A stretch of DNA of 42,248 nt from Chloroflexota bacterium (GTDB lineage: Bacteria; Chloroflexota; Dehalococcoidia; Lucifugimonadales; Australimonadaceae), in NCBI GenBank assembly GCA_022561985.1, contig JADFQE010000007.1, positions 1 through 42,248 on the forward strand, in the 5' to 3' direction. Shown piece after piece: positions 35,929-42,248 of this stretch (position 1 is its first letter; the number at the start of each line of letters is the position of its first letter). Under the pieces are notes generated by a model. That model made no database searches. It was not told the DNA's origin and was given only the letters and a program-made list of their open reading frames with translations. The translations under genes were made by a program, and so were the position numbers.

Positions 35929-38130
35929 ATGCCCACAGAAAATTTCCCACGCGAGCAGTTCGCAGCAGACGTCGCCAAGCGCCTCCGAGACTTGGAGCGC
36001 GCCGGCGCGCCGCCCGCTCGCGCAACGGGCCGGCCGCCCGCCAACGGGCCGGGACGGCCGCCCGGGGGAACGGACGGCCCGGCACCGGCCCCGCCACCGG
36101 TCTACGGACTCATCGCCACCGGCGCGGACGGCGCCGTCACCTTCCTCGATCCCACCGCGGCCGAGGCGACCGGCTGGCCCGCCGACGACGGGATCGGCAA
36201 GCCGGGCGGGCAGGTCCTGCGCGTCGTCGCACCCGACGGCGCCAAGGACGTGCTCGCAACGGCCCACCGCGACGGCGCCATCTACCAGCTCCAGCGCGCC
36301 CGCATCCGGAGGAGGGACGGCCGGGAGTCGGACGTCGCCATCACCGTGGCGCCCATCATGCGGGGCGGCAAGCCCGGCGGCGCCCTCGCCGTGATCGGGG
36401 TCCCGGCGGTGCCAAGCGAAGGCGCCGCCGCCGGGCTCGAGGCGCTGGGCGCCGTGTGGGCGGTGCTCGCGGATGCGCCCGCGCCCCGCTTCGAAGACGG
36501 TGCGGAGCACATCCTCGAAGCGGCTCTCACGGTCCTCGAAGCCGACCGCGCCGTGCTCGCCCTCGCCGAGCCCAGCCCCCTCGTGATAGCCGTGCCACGC
36601 TGGAGGCCGACGCATTTCAAGGCCGCGCCGGGGACGCCGATACCGCGCGGCGTCCCGGTGCTCGGCCGAGGCGGCGTGCGCTCGCTCGCCGCGGCCCCGG
36701 TCCGCTCCGGCGACCGCACGGTCGGCACGCTCAGCGTCTCCTCCTCCCAGCGGGAGCACTTCGATCTCGGGCGCGTCCGTCTGCTCGAAAGCGTGGCCGG
36801 CGCGCTCGGCGCGCTGTGGGCCCACGATCAGCAGCGGCGGGCCGCCGAGGCGAGCCGCGCCAGGGAGGACGCCTTGCGCGAAGCGGTCTCCATCATGAGC
36901 GGGACGGGCCCGATCGCCGAGCGGGCCGCGCGGCTGCTCCGCGTGGCCGCGGGAGCGGCCTCGGCCAGCTTCGCGGGGCTCGCGGTCGCGGAGCCCGGCT
37001 CGGCGCGCCTGAGCTGGATCGCGACGCTGGAGCCGGCCGGTCTCTCCGCGCAGAGCGCGGGGGGATCGAGCCTCGCCGACGGGATGCTGGCCCTGGACCG
37101 CCCCCTGTTGATCCGCGACGTCGCCGGGTCCACCGCGTGGCCGATCCCGGACCTCGGCGGCGACGCGCGCTCGGCCCTCGCCCTGCCGGTACGGGCGGAC
37201 GACGAGACGCTCGGGGCGATGGTCGTCGTCTCGGCCCGCGCCGACGCCTTCGACCCGCCGCTCGTCGAGGCGCTCTCGGCCATGGCGCAGACCGCCGCCA
37301 CGGCGCTCCAGTACCTGCGCCGGGACGTCTTCGTCTCGGCGGCGGCCCACGCACTGCGCACGCCCATGACGCCGATCCTCGGCTATGCCGAGCTCCTGAT
37401 CGGCCGCCAGGTCGGCGACGCGCAGCGCACGGAGTGGCTCGGGTACGTCCACGACGCGACGACGCGCGCGCTCAAGGTCGTCGACGACCTGCTCCAGATG
37501 ACGCACCTCCTCTCCCGCAACCTCTCGATGGAGATCGAGCCGCTGGACCTCGGCCCGCTCCTCGAGCGCACGGCCGCGTCGTTCAGGGCGAGCGAGGGCA
37601 TGGCGAGCGAGGGCAGGGCGGGCGAGGGCAGGGCAAGCGGCGGCAGGACCACCGGGAGCGGGGCGGGCGGCGGCGCGAGGGAGATCGTCCTGGACCTACC
37701 GCAGAGCCTGCCGCGCGTGCTGGGCGACCCGGCCCGGATCGCGCAGGCCGCGGCGGCGCTCCTGTCGAATGCGCTCAAGTTCAGCCCCGGCGGCGGGGAG
37801 GTGCGCGTCGACGCCCGCTACGAGTGGGGGCGGAAGCGCGTCGTGGTGAGCTTCACCGACCACGGCGTCGGCATCGCGCCGGACGACCTGGAGCGCATCT
37901 TCGCGCCCTTCGAGCGCGCCTACGACCCGGCCACGCGCGACGTCCACGGCGGCGGACTCGGCCTGACCATCGTCCGCCAGCTCGTCGCGCTCATGCACGG
38001 GAGCATGTGGGTCGAGAGCGAGCTGGGGCACGGTTCGGTGTTCCACCTCGCGCTCCCGACAGCCGAGCGCGCGAAGGGGGCAGCCGAGCGCGCGAAGGGG
38101 TCCGCTGCCCGAGCGCAGTCCCAACCCTGA
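35929..38130 (+). CDS. PAS/GAF-domain sensor histidine kinase
   Basis: VSAAAHALRTPMTPILGYAELL HisKA; LSNALKFSPGGGEV N box; FTDHGVGIAPDDLERIFAPFERA; GGGLGLTIVRQLV. Confidence 0.93.
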   Translation: MPTENFPREQFAADVAKRLRDLERAGAPPARATGRPPANGPGRPPGGTDGPAPAPPPVYGLIATGADGAVTFLDPTAAEATGWPADDGIGKPGGQVLRVVAPDGAKDVLATAHRDGAIYQLQRARIRRRDGRESDVAITVAPIMRGGKPGGALAVIGVPAVPSEGAAAGLEALGAVWAVLADAPAPRFEDGAEHILEAALTVLEADRAVLALAEPSPLVIAVPRWRPTHFKAAPGTPIPRGVPVLGRGGVRSLAAAPVRSGDRTVGTLSVSSSQREHFDLGRVRLLESVAGALGALWAHDQQRRAAEASRAREDALREAVSIMSGTGPIAERAARLLRVAAGAASASFAGLAVAEPGSARLSWIATLEPAGLSAQSAGGSSLADGMLALDRPLLIRDVAGSTAWPIPDLGGDARSALALPVRADDETLGAMVVVSARADAFDPPLVEALSAMAQTAATALQYLRRDVFVSAAAHALRTPMTPILGYAELLIGRQVGDAQRTEWLGYVHDATTRALKVVDDLLQMTHLLSRNLSMEIEPLDLGPLLERTAASFRASEGMASEGRAGEGRASGGRTTGSGAGGGAREIVLDLPQSLPRVLGDPARIAQAAAALLSNALKFSPGGGEVRVDARYEWGRKRVVVSFTDHGVGIAPDDLERIFAPFERAYDPATRDVHGGGLGLTIVRQLVALMHGSMWVESELGHGSVFHLALPTAERAKGAAERAKGSAARAQSQP
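37588..37647 (+). repeat. Four 15-bp tandem units in histidine kinase linker
   Basis: gcgagcgagggcatg / gcgagcgagggcagg / gcgggcgagggcagg / gcaagcggcggcagg. Confidence 0.87.
38060..38100 (+). repeat. 21-bp direct tandem repeat at 3' end of histidine kinase
   Basis: cagccgagcgcgcgaagggg at 38060-38079 and 38081-38100. Confidence 0.88.
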
Positions 38131-38142
38131 GCGAGCGCATCG

Positions 38143-38172
38143 TTGCCGCCTGGAAGCCCGCTATGCTATACT
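38143..38172 (+). promoter_or_regulatory. Predicted promoter for the rpsB operon (extended -10)
   Basis: TTGCCG, 18-bp spacer, TGCTATACT. Confidence 0.6.
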
Positions 38173-38245
38173 CCACGGAGGCGTGAAGCCGCAGGGAATG
38201 TTGTGCCCTGCGGAAATCTCTTAGACCAACGGGAAGGTAGGTGGC

Positions 38246-39262
38246 ATGGTAGAAGAGGCAACGGCCCCTCCGGTCACGGAGGCGGCTCCCCGAGCTCCCG
38301 TCCCGCAGCAGGCCCCCGAGCCATTCAGCATGAAGGCCCTCCTCGAGGCCGGTGTCCACTTCGGCCACCAGACCCACCGTTGGAACCCGAGGATGCGCCG
38401 CTTCATCTTTGCCCAGCGCAACGGCATCCACATCGTCGACCTGCAGCAGACCATGGATCTGCTGGACCAGGCGCGCGCCTTCGCGCAGGAAGTGGCCGCG
38501 AGCGGGCAGAAGATACTCATGGTCGGAACGAAGAAGCAGGCCCAGGACGCGATCCGCGAGGAGGCGCTCCGCAGCGGCCAGTTCTTCATCAACCAGCGCT
38601 GGCTGGGCGGGACGCTGACCAACTTCGCCACCATCCAGTCGCGCATCGACTACCTCGTGCGCCTCGAAGAGCGCCAGGCCCGCGGCGAGTTCTCCCGCCT
38701 CACCAAGAAGGAGGCGCTCAAGCTCGAGGCCAAGATGGCCAAGATGGACCGGTACCTCGGCGGCATCAAGGAGATGACGAAGCTGCCGGGCGCCATGTTC
38801 GTCATCGACGTCGGGCGGGAGCAGATCGCCGTCGCCGAGGCGCGCCGCGCGGGCGTCCCCATCATCGCCCTGGTCGACACCGACTGCGACCCCGAGCTCA
38901 TCGACTGGCCCGTCCCGGGCAACGACGATGCCATCCGCTCCATCCGCCTCGTGACCGGCCAGATCGCCAACGCCGCCCTGAAGGGGCACAGCGAGTGGCT
39001 GGCCAACCGCGGCGGCTATAGCGAGGCCGGCGAAGAGGGCGAGGAGTCGCCCGAGGCCGAAGCGCCCGTAGCAGGCGCGCCCGCCGCCGCTGCCCCGGCC
39101 GCCGCTGCCCCTGCCCCTGCGGCCCCTGCCCCTGCGGCCCCTGCCCCTGCGGCCCCTGCCCCTGCGGCCCCTGCCGTTGCGCCCGTCGCAGCAGCCGGGG
39201 AGCCGGCCGCAAGCTCCGGCCCGCCTGAGACCGCTGGCCCGTCCGAGGTCTCCACGACGTAA
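38246..39262 (+). CDS. rpsB: 30S ribosomal protein S2 with Ala/Pro-rich C-terminal extension
   Basis: [80 protein letters not shown]-type motif. Confidence 0.97.
   Translation: MVEEATAPPVTEAAPRAPVPQQAPEPFSMKALLEAGVHFGHQTHRWNPRMRRFIFAQRNGIHIVDLQQTMDLLDQARAFAQEVAASGQKILMVGTKKQAQDAIREEALRSGQFFINQRWLGGTLTNFATIQSRIDYLVRLEERQARGEFSRLTKKEALKLEAKMAKMDRYLGGIKEMTKLPGAMFVIDVGREQIAVAEARRAGVPIIALVDTDCDPELIDWPVPGNDDAIRSIRLVTGQIANAALKGHSEWLANRGGYSEAGEEGEESPEAEAPVAGAPAAAAPAAAAPAPAAPAPAAPAPAAPAPAAPAVAPVAAAGEPAASSGPPETAGPSEVSTT
39106..39180 (+). repeat. 15-bp tandem repeat (ggcccctgcccctgc), about five units, encoding AAPAP in rpsB tail
   Basis: Three perfect consecutive units at 39121-39165 with flanking imperfect units. 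Confidence 0.9.
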
Positions 39263-39288
39263 GGAACCCCGTCCCCGTGAGGTAGCCG

Positions 39289-39798
39289 GTGGCCGTCTCC
39301 CCTGAATCCGTCCGCACGCTGCGCGACCGCACGGGCGCGGGCATCATGGACTGCAAGAACGCGATCGAGACCGCCGACGGCGACTTGGACCGCGCCGAAG
39401 CCGCGCTGCGCCAACAAGGCATGGCGAAGGCCGCCTCCAAGTCCGGCCGCAAGACCGCCGAGGGCGTCGTCGAGTGCTACGTCCACGCGGGCAAGCGGGT
39501 CTGCGCCATGGTCGAGGTCAACTGCGAGACCGACTTCGTCGCGCGCACCCAAGACTTCAACGATCTCGCGCACAACCTCGCCATGCAGATCGCCGCGATG
39601 GCCCCGCTCTACGTCGACACCGAGAACATGCCCGCCGACGAGGCGCGCAAGCCGGAGGAGGTCTGCCTCCTCAAGCAGTCGTACATCAAGGACCCGAGCA
39701 TGAGCATCGGCGACCTCATCCTGGGCGTCCGGGCCCGGGTTGGGGAGAACATCCAGGTGAGCCGCTTCTCGCGGTTCAGCCTCGGTGAAGGCGACTAG
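39289..39798 (+). CDS. tsf: Elongation factor Ts, short form (GTG start)
   Basis: VRTLRDRTGAGIMDCKNAIETADGDLDRAEAALRQQGMAKAASKSGR; VEVNCETDFVAR. Confidence 0.95.
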   Translation: MAVSPESVRTLRDRTGAGIMDCKNAIETADGDLDRAEAALRQQGMAKAASKSGRKTAEGVVECYVHAGKRVCAMVEVNCETDFVARTQDFNDLAHNLAMQIAAMAPLYVDTENMPADEARKPEEVCLLKQSYIKDPSMSIGDLILGVRARVGENIQVSRFSRFSLGEGD

Positions 39799-40557
<759 letters not shown>

Positions 40558-40610
40558 GCAGCGGCCCCAGGCGGCGGTACGAGACGTCCCCGGCCACCGA
40601 GGTCTGAACC

Positions 40611-41183
40611 ATGGCTGATCACGAGGATATCGACCTGATCCTGCTCGACGCCGAGGACCGCATGGACAAGTCCGTGGAGGTCTTCAGGCGGGAGTGCGAC
40701 GCGCTGCGCACCGGCCGCGCGAACCCCGGTCTCCTGGAAGACCTCAAGATCGAGCTCTACGGGACGACCATGCCGCTCAAGCAGCTCGCGACCATCAGCG
40801 CGCCCGACGCACGCCTGCTCGTCGTGCAGCCCTTCGACCGCAGCGCCGTGGGCGCCATCGAGAAGGAGATCCTCAAGTCGGACCTGGGGCTGACGCCGCA
40901 GTCCGACGGACTCGTCATCCGGCTGCCCATCCCGCCCATGACGCGGGACCGCCGGCAGGAGATGGTCAAGCGCCTCAAGAGGCTGCAGGAGGACGCCCAC
41001 GTCTCCATCCGCAACGTGCGGCGCGACGCCCTCGAGCAGGTCCGCGCGCTGGAGAAGGGCAAGGAGATATCGCAGGACGACCTCCACCGCGCCCAGGACG
41101 CCCTCCAGAAGGTCACCGACGCGAGCGTCGCCAAGGCCGACGAGGCGAGCGTCCGCAAAGAGGCCGATCTGATGGAGGTCTAG
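40611..41183 (+). CDS. frr: Ribosome recycling factor
   Basis: RTGRANPGLLEDLKIELYGTTMPLKQLATISAPDARLLVVQPFD; VRRDALEQVRALEKGKEISQDDLHRAQDALQKVTD. Confidence 0.97.
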   Translation: MADHEDIDLILLDAEDRMDKSVEVFRRECDALRTGRANPGLLEDLKIELYGTTMPLKQLATISAPDARLLVVQPFDRSAVGAIEKEILKSDLGLTPQSDGLVIRLPIPPMTRDRRQEMVKRLKRLQEDAHVSIRNVRRDALEQVRALEKGKEISQDDLHRAQDALQKVTDASVAKADEASVRKEADLMEV

Positions 41184-41191
41184 GCACTTCC

Positions 41192-41995
41192 ATGACCTCG
41201 AACACCCCGCAGAGCGGCACGGGGCCCGAGTCCGAGCCTGGGCCTGGGCCCGCCGTCCCCGAGCACGTCGCCATCATCATGGACGGCAACGGCCGCTGGG
41301 CGGCAAGCCGCGGCATGCCCCGGCTCGCCGGCCACCGCGCGGGCACCGACAACGTCCGCGGCGTGCTCAAGGCGCTCGGCCGCGCCGGCGTGCGCTACGT
41401 GACGCTGTTCGCCTTCTCCACCGAGAACTGGGGGCGCCCGGACGACGAGGTCAGCGGGCTGCTGGAGATCCTCGGGTCCATCATCGAGGACCAGGTCCGC
41501 GACCTCCACGCGAGCAACATCCGGATACTCCACCTCGGGAACCAGGACCATCTCCCGGACGGGCTCGCCAAAGCCGTCCGCGAGGGCGTCGAGCGCACGC
41601 GGAACAACACCGGGCTCACGCTGTGCGTGGCCTTCGACTACGGCGGCAGGCGGGAGGTCGTCGACGCGGTCCGCCGCGTCGTGGCGGCTGGGCTCTCGGC
41701 CGAAGACATCGACGAGGAGTCCCTCCGGTCGTTCTTCTACCTGCCCGAGGTCCCCGACCCGGACCTGGTGATCCGCACGGGCGGCGAGCAGCGGCTGAGC
41801 AACTTCCTCATCTGGCAGGCCGCCTACAGCGAGTACTACCAGACCCCGACCTTCTGGCCGGACTTCGACGAGGCGGAGGTGGAGCGGGCCCTCGAGGAGT
41901 ACCAGCGCCGGCAGCGACGCTTCGGCGTGCTCCCGGGCAGCCCTGGCGTCCTCCCAGGCGAGCCTCCGGAAAGCGAGCCGTCCGCCACCGTGTAG
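41192..41995 (+). CDS. uppS: Isoprenyl transferase (undecaprenyl diphosphate synthase)
   Basis: PEHVAIIMDGNGRWAASRGMPRLAGHRAG; TLFAFSTENWGRP; DLVIRTGGEQRLSNFLIWQAAYSEYY. Confidence 0.97.
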   Translation: MTSNTPQSGTGPESEPGPGPAVPEHVAIIMDGNGRWAASRGMPRLAGHRAGTDNVRGVLKALGRAGVRYVTLFAFSTENWGRPDDEVSGLLEILGSIIEDQVRDLHASNIRILHLGNQDHLPDGLAKAVREGVERTRNNTGLTLCVAFDYGGRREVVDAVRRVVAAGLSAEDIDEESLRSFFYLPEVPDPDLVIRTGGEQRLSNFLIWQAAYSEYYQTPTFWPDFDEAEVERALEEYQRRQRRFGVLPGSPGVLPGEPPESEPSATV

Positions 41996-42032
41996 GCGGC
42001 ACACGCCGCCGGCTCGCCCGCGCTCGATCACC

Positions 42033-42248
42033 ATGGCCAAAGCCTCCGCAGACCGCCTCCGAACGCGCCTCCTCAGCGCCGCCGTGCTGATCCCCGTCCT
42101 GCTGCTCGCCATCTGGGCGGGCGGGTACTGGACCGCCGCGCTCGCCGCGCTCGCCGCGCTCCTCGCCCTGCGCGAGGCCGGCGCACTGCTGCGCGCCGCC
42201 GGCTGGCGGCCCCTCGTATACGAGGGCGCCGCGTGGGGCGCCGCCATC
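42033..42248 (+). CDS. cdsA: Phosphatidate cytidylyltransferase, N-terminal part, truncated by window end
   Basis: MAKASADRLRTRLLSAAVLIPVLLLAIWAGGYWTAALAALAALLALREAGALLRAAG; canonical position after uppS. Confidence 0.8.
   Translation, partial: MAKASADRLRTRLLSAAVLIPVLLLAIWAGGYWTAALAALAALLALREAGALLRAAGWRPLVYEGAAWGAAI

Noticed and set aside
35004-38186. 1060-aa plus ORF overlapping UDG and histidine kinase
   Set aside because: Out-of-frame shadow ORF of two genes with recognisable domains.

Overview
GC-rich bacterial chromosomal window, about 42 kb. From about 3.4 kb onward the gene content and order suggest a Chloroflexota-like genome (rpsB-tsf-pyrH-frr-uppS-cdsA, recA-rny-ymdB, era, plsY, nadE, rpsU, dtd, rsmG, cimA); this taxonomy is inference. 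The first ~3.4 kb (signal peptidase I with a large insertion, MFS transporter) has visibly lower GC and a Planctomycete-like character. It joins the rest inside the 3' end of an Lhr-type helicase ORF, so a chimeric or recombinant junction is likely. I found no CRISPR array, complete phage, or obvious multigene defence system. The most interesting signals are non-coding or junctional: (1) a T-box leader with a putative AUC (Ile) specifier upstream of citramalate synthase; (2) an imperfect ~28-nt inverted repeat flanking recA that could pair its 5' leader with its 3' flank; (3) a 209-bp MITE-like element with 28-bp terminal inverted repeats that supplies the C-terminal tail of NadE; (4) two copies of a REP-like 'HPEPVEG/SLSKD' palindrome, one read in-frame within lhr; (5) a perfect 9-bp inverted repeat at the predicted +1 of an fmdB-dtd unit; (6) a hicA/tyrosine-recombinase fragment junction beside tRNA-Gly; (7) a D-2-hydroxyacid dehydrogenase homolog that appears to lack its catalytic Arg/His; (8) repeated 15-bp in-frame tandem arrays in three unrelated genes. 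All calls come from reading the sequence and supplied ORFs; no database search was run.
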